A stretch of DNA of 64,000 bases from Flavobacterium sp. HBTb2-11-1 (GCF_009826975.1 NZ_WUMO01000003.1:526184-590183), one strand, 5' to 3'; numbered from the stretch's first letter, positions 25,294 to 35,424 are shown. Made by a program: numbers and translations. The notes: generated by a model not told the origin, from the sequence alone.

Positions 25294-27648
25294 TTAACTT
25301 GAGAATGTCAAGCCTTTATTTTTGAAGCTTACATAAAGCTCTTGCCTTGCGGAACTTATCGTTTCTTCGGTTCTGTAAATACTGCACCAGAACTTGATTA
25401 GAAGTTTATATTTTCCATCAGAAATTGAGCTGTAATATATTTGTGATGGTTTTGAATTGTTTACCAACGGAAGGTTGGAAAGTGTGTCATTTACAATCGT
25501 ATTAATTTCCTCTGGAATGGTTTTTCCGTTAATTTCAAATGTAATTTCTACTAACTTAAAATTATCGGTATACGTCCAGTTCGTGATATTTTGAGACAAT
25601 AAGTTACCATTCGGAATAATGATTTCGGCACCGTTTGGAGCATTGATCTTGGTTGTTCGCAATCCCATTGATTTGATGCGGCCAGATTCTGAACTAATTT
25701 CAACCACATCGCCAACTTGAATCGGTTTGTCAAAAATCAAGATAATTCCCGATACAAAATTGTTGACAATGTTTTGAAGCCCAAGTCCGACACCGACACC
25801 AAGAGCGCCTAGAAGAATGCTCAATTTGTCTAAAGGCATTCCAGAAGCCGCAACTGCAAGCAAATAACCGCTTATAAGAACCACCAATCTAGTGATAAGC
25901 AATTTTGAATGCTGTCTTTTATTGATGTTTTCTTCGTTTTCATCATCAATTTCTCCAAAGAAATAAGCAACATATTTCTGCAATAAGTGCGCAGCCCAGA
26001 TAATAATAAAGAATAAAACGATATTACCTAGAGTAAACGTAATACTTCCAATTGTATTTGGATGGCTTAATAGTTTTGTCAAAGCAGCACGAAGCGACTC
26101 CCAAATATTCAAATTAGAAGCAATTACAATTAGCCACATATAGCTAATCACAATGATAAAAGGTCTTTTTAAAGTATCTGATAAACTTTCGTAATCAAAC
26201 ATTTTTTCAATTCCTCTTTTTACTCTAGTGGTATAAATTTGAAGTAAAATAATTTCCAAAATAATCTTCAAAAGCACACTTAAAGCAACAATTTGAGTAA
26301 GCGATATAAAAGCTGTAAGACTTAACATATTAGAAAGAGAAACTCTTCCGAATAAATTATAAAGAATAGACAAAACATTTAGCCCAATAAAAATGATACT
26401 TGCCCACTTAAAAAAGCCTTTTATATAAAGTTCTTCTTTAAGTGTTTTAATCTGAACTAAACCGTAGCGGATTCCTAAAATATTGATCGCAACAAAAGCA
26501 AAACGCTGCAATAATCCGATTGTGATAAACAAGTCCAAAAAGCAAAGTGCAAAGAATAATCCTAATAAGAAAAGCCAGTTTCTCATAGCAACGCCAGACC
26601 ACTGATTTTTGAAAAGAAAGATTAAAACGCCAAGTAAGGAAAGCTGAATTAACTCTAAAAATAGAGCAGGAGCATATAAATTGGTAACCACTGCAATGTT
26701 TAATGCAATCACTAAAACTGGCAATAAAACACCTCGATTTAAATATTTAAAATTTAAAAGCTTCAAGTTTTCGGCATAACCATTTGTTTTAAGGTATTTG
26801 ATGTTTTTGGAAATGTACCAAAACAAAAGCCCCATAAAAAAGCACAAAGTGATAAGTCCGCCAGCTTTATAACTTAGATAGTAAGCGGCGACATTTTCTT
26901 CAATTATAATTTTGGCTTTAATGTTGTGGGTCACCCTTTTCTTTACGGCAGAATCACTAATTTGCCATAGAGAAGGATATTCTTTTTTGAAAATGCTGAT
27001 TCCAGATTTCTCCAATTTGCTTTCGACGGTTGCCAAGGCATTAGAAACAGCAATTTTTCGTTGTACAGTTAGTCTCTTTTTGTTGTTTAGCGTCGTCTGG
27101 TTTTTAGTCATTAGACTATCAGTGGCAACATATCTTTTTCTAAGGTTCCCGAATTCTTTTTTAAATTGCTTACGGCGTATGGTATCTTTTAATAAAGTAA
27201 TTAAAGTTTTGTCTTTACGAAGATCAATTACGCGTTTCTTGATGTTTTCAAGATTTTGATTTTGATCATTGATAGCTTTGTTCTGTTCTTCCAATTCTTG
27301 TTGAATTTCCTGAAGAACAACTCGGTACATCTGTTGGTTTCTCACATTAGGATTGGCTCCTTTTAAACTGGCTAAGATTAAATCCAGTTTGCTTTCGGTA
27401 CGTTTCATATCGCCAAAAAGATGACGCGTATCTCCTGCAAAATCAATGTCGTTATAAGCAGATTCTAAAACTTCTCCGGCTTTCTCAATTGCCATTAAGT
27501 AATCGCTATCTGTTGCTGTAGTATCGTTAAATAGTCTTCCGCGGCTTTCTTTTTTTGCAGTTTTTTGTTCTTGACTGTAATTGAAATGTGAGAAGAAAAG
27601 GAATAAAAATAAAGAGAAAAAATAAAGTGTTCTTTTTTGAATAGTCAT
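25294..27648 (-). CDS. Large mechanosensitive channel of the MscS family
   Basis: 784 residues: signal peptide (about 1-26), a periplasmic coiled-coil region rich in Lys/Glu/Gln (about 60-235), some ten membrane segments (245-590), then the MscS pore and beta domain with LGVGVGLGLQNIVNNFVSG and FDKPIQVGDVVEI (about 610-650). The long extension resembles MscK/YbdG-like members rather than the 286-residue MscS. It releases solutes on osmotic downshock. Single gene. Confidence 0.92.
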   Translation of the reverse strand: MTIQKRTLYFFSLFLFLFFSHFNYSQEQKTAKKESRGRLFNDTTATDSDYLMAIEKAGEVLESAYNDIDFAGDTRHLFGDMKRTESKLDLILASLKGANPNVRNQQMYRVVLQEIQQELEEQNKAINDQNQNLENIKKRVIDLRKDKTLITLLKDTIRRKQFKKEFGNLRKRYVATDSLMTKNQTTLNNKKRLTVQRKIAVSNALATVESKLEKSGISIFKKEYPSLWQISDSAVKKRVTHNIKAKIIIEENVAAYYLSYKAGGLITLCFFMGLLFWYISKNIKYLKTNGYAENLKLLNFKYLNRGVLLPVLVIALNIAVVTNLYAPALFLELIQLSLLGVLIFLFKNQWSGVAMRNWLFLLGLFFALCFLDLFITIGLLQRFAFVAINILGIRYGLVQIKTLKEELYIKGFFKWASIIFIGLNVLSILYNLFGRVSLSNMLSLTAFISLTQIVALSVLLKIILEIILLQIYTTRVKRGIEKMFDYESLSDTLKRPFIIVISYMWLIVIASNLNIWESLRAALTKLLSHPNTIGSITFTLGNIVLFFIIIWAAHLLQKYVAYFFGEIDDENEENINKRQHSKLLITRLVVLISGYLLAVAASGMPLDKLSILLGALGVGVGLGLQNIVNNFVSGIILIFDKPIQVGDVVEISSESGRIKSMGLRTTKINAPNGAEIIIPNGNLLSQNITNWTYTDNFKLVEITFEINGKTIPEEINTIVNDTLSNLPLVNNSKPSQIYYSSISDGKYKLLIKFWCSIYRTEETISSARQELYVSFKNKGLTFSS

Positions 27649-27753
27649 AGTATTAAAGGCTTATTTGGGAGCTCAAATTTAATTTTTTTTGAAAGATTTT
27701 CAGTTAAGAAAAATTAAATTTAAAACTATAACTTCATATTTGGAAAGAGATTT

Positions 27754-28002
27754 TTATTCCAGATCTCTTGAAGTAATTTCTTGCTCAATTTCTTTAAGAG
27801 AATTCGAATGGTTAATCATAATGAATGCCAAAATAAAAGGAAATAGTATTAAAATTAGAAATCCCTTTTTTAGAAGTAGCAACACAATAAGAATGAATAA
27901 TAGGATGGCAACTAGAATCAAAATTGTAATTGTGGTCTGAATTGTTTTTTGAGCTTTTAACAGCTCTTCAATACTCATGTCGCTTGGTTTCTTTCCTTTC
28001 AT
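27754..28002 (-). CDS. Small membrane protein
   Basis: 82 residues: a Lys-rich cytoplasmic start (MKGKKPSDMSIEELLKAQK), two closely spaced hydrophobic segments (about 25-44 and 47-63) and an acidic tail. It lies 105 bp upstream of the mechanosensitive channel and is divergent from the HxlR regulator. No function recognised. Confidence 0.65.
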   Translation of the reverse strand: MKGKKPSDMSIEELLKAQKTIQTTITILILVAILLFILIVLLLLKKGFLILILFPFILAFIMINHSNSLKEIEQEITSRDLE

Positions 28003-28092
28003 TTTATATTTTTACTTTAGAATTACAACAAATTTTATTTAAAAAACTTTTCAAAACAATAAGTCAGTTTTTTTTGACTACCACCAATTATT

Positions 28093-28389
28093 ATGGAAGA
28101 AACAGAAACTTGTCCAGCACAAAGACTTTTAAAAATGTTATCTGGAAAATGGAAGGCAGAAATTTTTCGCCTGGCTGTAGAATCGCCTTTACGTTTTAAT
28201 GCTTTACTGCGCCAGATTCATGGTTCAAACAAACAATCTTTGGCTACAGCTTTAAAGGAATTGGAAGAAGAAGGACTTTTGGAAAAAATTACAATTAAAC
28301 TAAAACCACTGCATATTGAATATAATTTGACTGAAAAAGGAAAAGCTTTAATTCCTGTTTTTCAGCATTTGGAAGGATTGTCCCAATAA
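28093..28389 (+). CDS. HxlR-family winged-helix regulator
   Basis: 98 residues, all within the HxlR/MarR-like DNA-binding domain: CPAQRLLKMLSGKWKAEIF, a helix-turn-helix around RFNALLRQIHGSNKQSLATALKELE and the wing YNLTEKGKAL. The cysteine at residue 7 is the usual redox-sensitive position of the family. It is 75 bp upstream of the CusA operon on the same strand; a role in controlling it is possible but unproven. Confidence 0.9.
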   Translation: MEETETCPAQRLLKMLSGKWKAEIFRLAVESPLRFNALLRQIHGSNKQSLATALKELEEEGLLEKITIKLKPLHIEYNLTEKGKALIPVFQHLEGLSQ

Positions 28390-28452
28390 TTCTAAATTGT
28401 TAAAAGATATATTCAAACTATTTTTCATAGTGAAAAATTATATTATTTGGGT

Positions 28453-28460
28453 TAAATTTG
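28453..28460 (+). promoter_or_regulatory. Consensus -7 element immediately before the GTG start at 28465
   Basis: TAAATTTG is a perfect match to the Bacteroidota -7 octamer. It ends 4 nt before the GTG, so transcription would start at or within a few bases of the start codon, giving a leaderless message for the efflux operon. Confidence 0.6.
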
Positions 28461-28464
28461 CCTT

Positions 28465-28842
28465 GTGCGAAAATTGATTGTCTACATATTCATCTTTTTA
28501 ATAGCTTCCAACAGCAGTTTTGTACAGCAGTTTTATAAACTGCCGATACTAATTGAACACTATCAGGAGCATAGACAATTAATGGATCTTAGTTTTATCG
28601 ATTTCTTGTCTATGCACTATTGGGGAGAAGATTTGAAAGACAATGATGCTGATCGCGATATGCAGCTTCCTTTTAAAACAATCAGCAGCAGTGCTTTTCA
28701 CTTTGTTTTTATTTTAGACGACAAAGATTTGCTTCCAGTTCCTTTTAATCTGGAATTGCCTCAATCAAAAATTCCTACTTACAGATCAGATCTTTTTTCA
28801 GATCCAAATCTGCTATCTCTATTTAGACCTCCAATCGCATAG
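28465..28842 (+). CDS. Small secreted protein with C-terminal FRPPI, before the CusA operon
   Basis: 125 residues starting at a GTG; the hydrophobic leader RKLIVYIFIFLIASNSSF supports this start, and the next in-frame methionine would remove it. The middle has an acidic HYWGEDLKDNDADRD segment and the end is LFRPPIA, like the FRPPIFI end of the copper-operon protein at 5195-5563. Function unknown; position before metal-transport genes in both cases suggests an accessory periplasmic role. Confidence 0.7.
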   Translation: MRKLIVYIFIFLIASNSSFVQQFYKLPILIEHYQEHRQLMDLSFIDFLSMHYWGEDLKDNDADRDMQLPFKTISSSAFHFVFILDDKDLLPVPFNLELPQSKIPTYRSDLFSDPNLLSLFRPPIA

Positions 28843-28923
28843 TTATTTTTTTAAATTTTTATTGAAGCAGCTGAAACATTTCGTTTTCCAGCCGTTCATT
28901 TATTATTTTTTAATTAATACACT

Positions 28924-31900
28924 ATGCTTAATAAAGTAATTCAGTTCTCAGTTAAGAACAAACTGGCAATTGGAATCTTTACATTGCTGTGGATTGTCTA
29001 CGGCGTGTACGAGGTTACCCAATTGCCGATTGATGCCGTACCAGACATCACAAATAATCAGGTTCAGATTATTACTACAGCGCCATCTCTTGGAGCTGAA
29101 GATGTAGAAAGATTAATCACTTTCCCGATTGAACAAGCTATTAGCAATATTCCGCATCTTAAAGAGAGCAGAAGTATTTCGAGATTCGGACTTTCATTAG
29201 TAAGTGTTGTTTTTGAAGATGATGCCGATGTGTATTGGGCTAGACAGCAAATTACTGAAAGACTGCAGCAAGTAGAAATAGATCGAAATACCAACAGGCC
29301 AGAAATGGCGCCAGTAACCACTGGTTTGGGAGAAATTTACCAATATGTTTTAAAGCCAAAACCAGGTTTTGAAGAAAAATATTCTTTGGAAGATTTAAGA
29401 ACCATTCAGGATTGGACAATAAGGAGACAGCTTTTAGGAACAGCAGGAATTGCTGATGTTTCTACTTTTGGCGGAAAATTGAAACAGTATGAGATTGCTG
29501 TAAATCCTGCCAGATTGAAAGCTCAAAATCTAACTATTAGCGAAGTTTTTACAGCTCTAAATAGCAGTAACGAAAACACTGGAGGAGCTTATATTGAGAA
29601 AGGACCAACAGTATCTTATATTAGAAGTACTGGTTTAGCTAAAAGTATTGAAGATATTGAAAACATTGTGGTTAAAAGCACACAAGGCGGACTTCCTATT
29701 TTAGTTAAAGATGTTGCTGATGTTAAGATTTCTTCAGCAATTCGTTACGGTGCATTGACGACAGACGAATATGGTGAATCTGTCGGCGGAATTGTTATGA
29801 TGCTGAAAGGAGAAAATGCTAATAATGTTATTGTCAACGTAAAGGACAAAATTGCCGAAATTGAAAAAATTCTTCCAGAGGGTTTAAAAATTGAACCATT
29901 TTTAGACCGAACAAAAATGGTAGACAATGCTATTGGAACTGTAGAAAAAAACTTAATTGAAGGGGCACTAATTGTTGTTTTAATTTTAGTTTTATTTCTC
30001 GGAAATCTTAGAGCAGGTTTTATCGTGGCTTCAGTTATTCCGCTGGCGATGCTTTTTGCTATCATTATGATGAATACTTTTGGCGTAAGCGGAAACCTAA
30101 TGAGCCTCGGTGCCTTAGATTTCGGATTAATTGTCGACGGAGCCGTTATTATTGTGGAAGCCATTCTGCACCATCTTCATAGTTCAAAAAAATACAAAGC
30201 AATAGATTCTATTTCGCAAGAAGAAATGGATAAAGAAGTAACAGGTTCTGCCGCACGTATGATGAATGCAGCTGTTTTTGGACAGATTATTATTTTAATT
30301 GTTTATCTGCCGATTCTTTCTTTACAAGGAATAGAAGGCAAAATGTTTAAACCAATGGCGCAGACTGTTGCTTTTGCCATTTTAGGAGCTTTCATTTTGT
30401 CATTGACTTATGTGCCAATGGTGAGCGCTTTATTCTTAAGTAAAAAAATAAGCCATAAAAAGAATCTTTCAGATCGTATTATGGAAAGATTGGAAAATGC
30501 TTATGAAAGATGGTTAACTAAAGCACTGCGTATTAGAAAAGCAATTGTTATAGGAGCATTTGTTCTTTTTGGAATTGCAGTTTTATTGTTTGGAAGAATG
30601 GGAGGAGAGTTTATTCCGCAATTGGAAGAAGGGGATTTTGCTGTCGAAACCCGATTATTATTGGGAACAAATCTTTCTTTGACAACAGAAACAATTACAA
30701 AAATATCTAAGGAGTTAAAGAAAGAATATCCAGAAGTAGAGCAAATAGTTTCCAGAATTGGTAGTGCTGAAATTCCAACCGATCCCATGCCAATTGAAGG
30801 AGGGGATATGATTATTGTTCTAAAAGACAAATCGGAATGGACAAGCGCTTCTTCGTTTTCTGAATTAGCCGATAAAATGACCAAAACGGTTAAAAGAATT
30901 GCGCCAGGAGTTACAACAGGGTTCCAATTTCCTGTTCAAATGCGTTTTAACGAATTAATGACGGGGGCCAAACAAGATTTGGTTTGTAAAATTTATGGAG
31001 AAGATCTTCAGAAGCTTTCCGAATATGCTGAAAAACTCGGAAACATTAGCAAAACCGTTGAAGGCGCTGCGGATCTTTATGTAGAAAAAGTTACCGGAAT
31101 GCCCCAAATCGTAATTGATTACAATTGGGCTGAAATGGCCAAATATGGTTTACGTGTAGCTGATGTAAACAGCACTATTAATGCTGCTTTTGCGGGAGCC
31201 GTTGCAGGAAGCATTTATGAAGGCGAAAGACGATTTGATATGGTTGTTCGTGTAGAAGATAATGAAAGAAAAGGCATCGAAGACGTCAAAAATCTACTAA
31301 TTGCGACACCATCAGGAATGCAAATTCCGTTGTATCAAGTAGCTAATGTTGATGAAGTAGAAGGGCCAAACCAGATTCAGAGAGAAAATGCAAAACGTAG
31401 AATTATTGTCGGATTCAACGTTCGAGGAAGAGACGTGGAGTCTATTGTTGAAGAATTGCAGCTAAAGGTAGATCAGCAAATCAAATTTGATCCGGGCTAT
31501 TATGTCACTTATGGCGGCGCTTTTGAGAATCTTCAGCAGGCAAAAGCCAGACTCGGAATTGCTGTTCCAGCTGCTTTATTGATGATTTTTGCCTTGCTGT
31601 ATTTTGCTTTTAGGTCATTTAAAGAAGGAATTATCATTTTTACAGCCATTCCATTATCGGCAATTGGTGGTGTGTTTGCTTTAGTCTTGCGAGATATGCC
31701 TTTTAGTATTTCTGCTGGAGTTGGGTTTATTGCTCTTTTTGGAGTTGCTGTACTGAACGGAATCGTATTGATATCTGAATTTAACCGAATTCAGAAGCAT
31801 GGTGAAATCACAAATCCTTTTGACATTATTTTATTAGGAACTAAAAACAGATTGCGTCCAGTTTTAATGACAGCAGCTGTAGCTTCATTAGGGTTTCTTC

Positions 31901-33300
31901 CTATGGCGCTAAGCAACGGAGCAGGAGCAGAGGTGCAACGCCCGCTCGCGACAGTAGTAATCGGCGGATTGGTGACAGCTACTCTTTTAACGCTTTTTGT
32001 GCTTCCTGCGATTTATTTAATGACTTTTCACGCTAAAGGATTTTCTAAAAAAAGAAAAAAATATATGAATAATCTAACCATTTTATTGAGCATCTTTTTT
32101 ATTGGTAACATGGCAAATGCACAAGAATTGCCAATTTCGCTTGACGAATCGATATCAATTGCGATTGAGAATAACAGAACGATAAAATCGGCTAAATTAA
32201 ATGAAAAGTCTAAAAGCCATTTGCAGAAAACGGGTTACAATCTTCCGCAGACGCAAATCGATGCAGATTACGGACAGTTTAACAGCGCACAAAAGGACAC
32301 GAGATTTGGAATCAGTCAGACTTTTGCTTTTCCAACTGTTTACAGCAATCAGAAAAAAGCATTACAAGCTGATTTTAATAAAGCAAAGGCTGAAGTTCAG
32401 CTGACTTCTCAGGAAATTAAAACCAGAGTCAGAAATGTTTATTATGATTATTTATGGCTTCAAAGCAAAAAAGAACTTTTGGTTTACGCTGATTCGATTT
32501 ATAGAATTATGGAAAAGAAATCGGATTTGAGATTTAAAGCGGGAGAAGCGAATGTTTTAGAAAAAAGCGCTTCGCAATCTGCGAGACAATTCTACAGCAA
32601 TCAATTGGTAATGGTAAACAGAGATATAGAAATTGCTTTAAATTCATTCAATGCCATTCTTCAAGATAAGGTTGAACATACTCCTAAAAAGCAAAAACTA
32701 AAAGCAGTTTTAAATCGAGCGTCAATCGAAAATTTAAAGACGGAAAATCTTCCTGCCGTTCAGCGTTCTCAATTTGAATCGGAATCTGCCAAATGGAGAT
32801 GGAAGACAGAAAGTGCCAAAATGCTTCCTGAAATTACTTTAGGTTATAATAATTTAAGTATTATTGGAAGTCAAACTAATGCTTTAGATGATGAAGTTTA
32901 TTATGATAGTTCACAAAGATTTAATTACATAAATGCTGGACTTTCAATCCCTATTTTTTTTACCAGTCAGTCTGAACGAAAAAGAGCCGCAAAGGCAGAA
33001 TATGAAAGTTATGCAGAGTTGTCTGAAGCTTTAAAAATAGAGGTGAAAACTAATATTGAAAATGCAGATCGCGAGCTGAAAAAATACGAAGAAAGCTTGG
33101 CGTATTATGAAACGGACGGATTGAAAAATGCTCAAACCATTATCGAAGCTTCAAGTAGCCAATTGCAGAATGGAGATATCGATTATTTGCAATGGGTTTT
33201 AGTAGTAAATCAGGCCATAACAATCAAAAGTGAATATCTAGACGCGTTGAATGCTTATAATAAAGCAGTAGTGACACTTCAAAATCTCAGTAACATCTAA
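28924..33300 (+). CDS. cusA: CusA/CzcA heavy-metal RND pump fused to a TolC-like outer-membrane factor
   Basis: 1458 residues. Residues 1-1040 are a heavy-metal RND pump with PIDAVPDIT near the N-terminus, twelve membrane segments, and DFGLIVDGAVIIVE in TM4 carrying the proton-relay acidic residues. Residues from M1048 on form a TolC/CusC-type channel domain that itself begins with a signal-peptide-like NNLTILLSIFFIGNMANAQ. Such fusions are known in Bacteroidota; how the two halves reach different membranes is unclear, and internal processing after NAQ is plausible. The operon continues with the membrane-fusion protein 1 bp later. Cu/Ag or Co/Zn/Cd substrate cannot be told from sequence alone. 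Confidence 0.95.
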   Translation: MLNKVIQFSVKNKLAIGIFTLLWIVYGVYEVTQLPIDAVPDITNNQVQIITTAPSLGAEDVERLITFPIEQAISNIPHLKESRSISRFGLSLVSVVFEDDADVYWARQQITERLQQVEIDRNTNRPEMAPVTTGLGEIYQYVLKPKPGFEEKYSLEDLRTIQDWTIRRQLLGTAGIADVSTFGGKLKQYEIAVNPARLKAQNLTISEVFTALNSSNENTGGAYIEKGPTVSYIRSTGLAKSIEDIENIVVKSTQGGLPILVKDVADVKISSAIRYGALTTDEYGESVGGIVMMLKGENANNVIVNVKDKIAEIEKILPEGLKIEPFLDRTKMVDNAIGTVEKNLIEGALIVVLILVLFLGNLRAGFIVASVIPLAMLFAIIMMNTFGVSGNLMSLGALDFGLIVDGAVIIVEAILHHLHSSKKYKAIDSISQEEMDKEVTGSAARMMNAAVFGQIIILIVYLPILSLQGIEGKMFKPMAQTVAFAILGAFILSLTYVPMVSALFLSKKISHKKNLSDRIMERLENAYERWLTKALRIRKAIVIGAFVLFGIAVLLFGRMGGEFIPQLEEGDFAVETRLLLGTNLSLTTETITKISKELKKEYPEVEQIVSRIGSAEIPTDPMPIEGGDMIIVLKDKSEWTSASSFSELADKMTKTVKRIAPGVTTGFQFPVQMRFNELMTGAKQDLVCKIYGEDLQKLSEYAEKLGNISKTVEGAADLYVEKVTGMPQIVIDYNWAEMAKYGLRVADVNSTINAAFAGAVAGSIYEGERRFDMVVRVEDNERKGIEDVKNLLIATPSGMQIPLYQVANVDEVEGPNQIQRENAKRRIIVGFNVRGRDVESIVEELQLKVDQQIKFDPGYYVTYGGAFENLQQAKARLGIAVPAALLMIFALLYFAFRSFKEGIIIFTAIPLSAIGGVFALVLRDMPFSISAGVGFIALFGVAVLNGIVLISEFNRIQKHGEITNPFDIILLGTKNRLRPVLMTAAVASLGFLPMALSNGAGAEVQRPLATVVIGGLVTATLLTLFVLPAIYLMTFHAKGFSKKRKKYMNNLTILLSIFFIGNMANAQELPISLDESISIAIENNRTIKSAKLNEKSKSHLQKTGYNLPQTQIDADYGQFNSAQKDTRFGISQTFAFPTVYSNQKKALQADFNKAKAEVQLTSQEIKTRVRNVYYDYLWLQSKKELLVYADSIYRIMEKKSDLRFKAGEANVLEKSASQSARQFYSNQLVMVNRDIEIALNSFNAILQDKVEHTPKKQKLKAVLNRASIENLKTENLPAVQRSQFESESAKWRWKTESAKMLPEITLGYNNLSIIGSQTNALDDEVYYDSSQRFNYINAGLSIPIFFTSQSERKRAAKAEYESYAELSEALKIEVKTNIENADRELKKYEESLAYYETDGLKNAQTIIEASSSQLQNGDIDYLQWVLVVNQAITIKSEYLDALNAYNKAVVTLQNLSNI

Positions 33301-33301
33301 A

Positions 33302-34432
33302 ATGAAAAAATATATTGCAGCGTTTATAGGCGCTATATTTCTAATTTCTTGCGGAAATAAGAAAAATGAGGAAACTAAAAGTGCTGAAAATAAAAGCATT
33401 GATATTATCAAATTAAGTCCTGAACAAGTAAAAAACGCTGGACTAGAAAGCGGTAATCCGACTATGAAAAATGTCAAAGAGGTTTTACAGCTTCAAGGAA
33501 CTGTAACGGTTCCTCCAAAAAGTGTTATCAGTATTAGTATTCCGCTGGGAGGTTATGTAAAAAGCACAAATCTTATTGCGGGAATGAATGTGCAGAAAGG
33601 TCAGGTTTTGGCGATTTTAGAAGATATGCAGTTTATCGAATTGCAGCAGGATTATCTTATGGCAAAAGAAAAGTTTGAACTGGCTCAGAATGAATATAAA
33701 AGGCAGAAAGAACTTAATGCAAACAAAGCGAGCAGCGATAAGGTTTTGGAGCAGATTACTACCGAAATGAGAACACAACGCATTACCATGTCTTCTTTGG
33801 ATCAGAAATTAAATTTATTAGGAATTAATGCTAAAACATTAAATGTCAACAATATTAGCAAAACCATAAAAGTAGTTTCACCTATTAATGGTTTGGTTTC
33901 CAAAGTAAATGTCAATATCGGAAAATATGTAAATCCGACTGATATGCTTTTTGAACTAATCGATAAAAAAGACATTGTTTTAACTTTAAACGCATTCGAA
34001 AAAGATGTTACTTCTCTTTCGATTGGGCAGAACGTTACGGTTTATGCAAATGCTTCTGAAACTAAGAAATACGGAGCTAAAATTGCGTTTATCAATCAAA
34101 GTTTGAACGGAGATCGTGCGGCTGAAATTATCTGTAAAGTAAATGCATACAATCCGGCTCTTCTGCCAGGTTTATTTATAAATGCGGAAGTTGAAGTTGA
34201 AAATCAAAAAGCGCTGACAGTTCCAGAAGATGCTGTTGTGCGTTGGGAAGGTAAATTTTACGTGTTTACAGAACTTGGCAATAACCAGTTTCAAATGGTA
34301 GAAGTGAAGTCTGGAGTTAAAAACGAAGGTTACAATCAGATTGTTTCTAATGCCATTTCGAGTTCTTCAAAAGTGGTTATAAAAAATGCTTACACTTTAT
34401 TGATGTCTGCCATGAATAATGATGAACAATAA
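33302..34432 (+). CDS. RND efflux membrane-fusion protein (CusB/CzcB-like)
   Basis: 376-residue lipoprotein (C17 in LISCGNK) with the expected barrel-hairpin-lipoyl order: IPLGGYVKSTNLIAGMNVQKGQVLAILED (lipoyl half), a coiled-coil hairpin (about 115-165), VVSPINGLVSKVNVNIGKYV (second lipoyl half) and a beta-barrel. It bridges the inner-membrane pump and the outer-membrane channel in the periplasm. It starts 1 nt after the pump stop. Confidence 0.93.
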   Translation: MKKYIAAFIGAIFLISCGNKKNEETKSAENKSIDIIKLSPEQVKNAGLESGNPTMKNVKEVLQLQGTVTVPPKSVISISIPLGGYVKSTNLIAGMNVQKGQVLAILEDMQFIELQQDYLMAKEKFELAQNEYKRQKELNANKASSDKVLEQITTEMRTQRITMSSLDQKLNLLGINAKTLNVNNISKTIKVVSPINGLVSKVNVNIGKYVNPTDMLFELIDKKDIVLTLNAFEKDVTSLSIGQNVTVYANASETKKYGAKIAFINQSLNGDRAAEIICKVNAYNPALLPGLFINAEVEVENQKALTVPEDAVVRWEGKFYVFTELGNNQFQMVEVKSGVKNEGYNQIVSNAISSSSKVVIKNAYTLLMSAMNNDEQ

Positions 34433-34466
34433 TGTTTAATTCCTGATTACAATTTAGATTAAACAT

Positions 34467-34502
34467 GAAAACCCAGTAGATTTAGTTTTGCTGGGTTTTT
34501 TA
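34467..34502 (+). terminator. Terminator of the CusA/CusB operon
   Basis: AAAACCCAG pairs with CTGGGTTTT around an approximately 14-nt loop, followed by a T run. It begins about 35 bp past the stop codon. Confidence 0.75.
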
Positions 34503-34524
34503 ATTTTAAATATTTTTCATTCTT

Positions 34525-34655
34525 GAATTGCCTCGAGCTTTAGCTGGGGGATTTTAAATTAAATTCTTAAAAAGTCTTTAGCCAAAATTGCGATTTGGCT
34601 AAAGCCCTTCTGTATTCCAAATCATTTAACCTCCAGCTAAAGCTGGAGACAATTC
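34525..34655. repeat. Composite palindromic intergenic element
   Basis: Two 26-nt arms (34525-34550 and 34630-34655) match as inverted repeats at 23 of 26 positions; each contains a palindrome around CAGCTTTAGCTG. Between them sits a further inverted repeat, CTTTAGCCAAA/TTTGGCTAAAG (34576-34604). The whole could fold into a cloverleaf. It fills most of the 347-bp gap between convergent operons; the remainder holds a terminator and AGGTTTTTTAAAACCT (34683-34698). Likely a REP/MITE-like repeat. Confidence 0.65.
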
Positions 34656-34779
34656 AAATTTAATTTTGTTGCTAAAATCGATAGGTTTTTTAAAACCTGT
34701 CGGGTTTTAGATTATATTTTAAATAAAAACTTTAAACGGATTTTTTTTAATATTTGTAAATAAAAAGATTGTATAATTT

Positions 34780-35418
34780 TTAATTGTTTTTATTTATCAA
34801 AATAATTTCATCTCCAGCAATAGCAAAAATAGTATGGTCTGATTCAGGTTTCATAATAAATTTTCCTGTAAATTCTCCAAAAGCCGGCAGTATCATTTGA
34901 TTGTTTTTTTGAAAAAAACATCTCAGCTTTAAACTTTGAAGTCCTAATCCGCGTAAAATTATTCCAGGATGAATATGCCCAGAGAAGTTAAAGAAATCTT
35001 GTTTTTCTGTCGGATGATGGGTAAAAAGGAAATGATCCAATTCCAAAGAATCAACAACTAGAATTCCGATTTCATAATAATGCTTCTGGTCAATTATATC
35101 GTGATTTCCTGCTATTAAATATGTTTCTTGGTTATGATTGGAAATCCATTCTTCAAATAAATCCCATTCTGCGTTTTTCGAACTATGAAATAAGTCTCCT
35201 AAAAAGATAATTTTTTCGGGTTCAAAATAATCCAATACTTCTGTGATTTTTCTAAAATTTTCTGAAACGGCACTTTGTGGAACTGCGATTCCGTGTTTTC
35301 TAAAATGCGTTACTTTCCCTAAATGCACATCAGAAATAATAATCATTTTTTTCGATTCCCAATAAACAGCTCCGCTTGGATGAAGTATAAAATTTTCGTT
35401 TTTGATCTGAACTTTCAT
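34780..35418 (-). CDS. pdeM: Ligase-associated metallophosphoesterase PdeM
   Basis: 212 residues with a full calcineurin-like phosphoesterase metal site: DVHLGK (residues 31-36), GDLFH, GNHD, HH and GHIHPG. It belongs to the family found next to bacterial ATP-dependent ligases (TIGR04123 type). It ends a four-gene DNA-repair cluster and is 6 bp after the helicase gene. Confidence 0.92.
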   Translation of the reverse strand: MKVQIKNENFILHPSGAVYWESKKMIIISDVHLGKVTHFRKHGIAVPQSAVSENFRKITEVLDYFEPEKIIFLGDLFHSSKNAEWDLFEEWISNHNQETYLIAGNHDIIDQKHYYEIGILVVDSLELDHFLFTHHPTEKQDFFNFSGHIHPGIILRGLGLQSLKLRCFFQKNNQMILPAFGEFTGKFIMKPESDHTIFAIAGDEIILINKNN

Positions 35419-35424
35419 AAGCTG

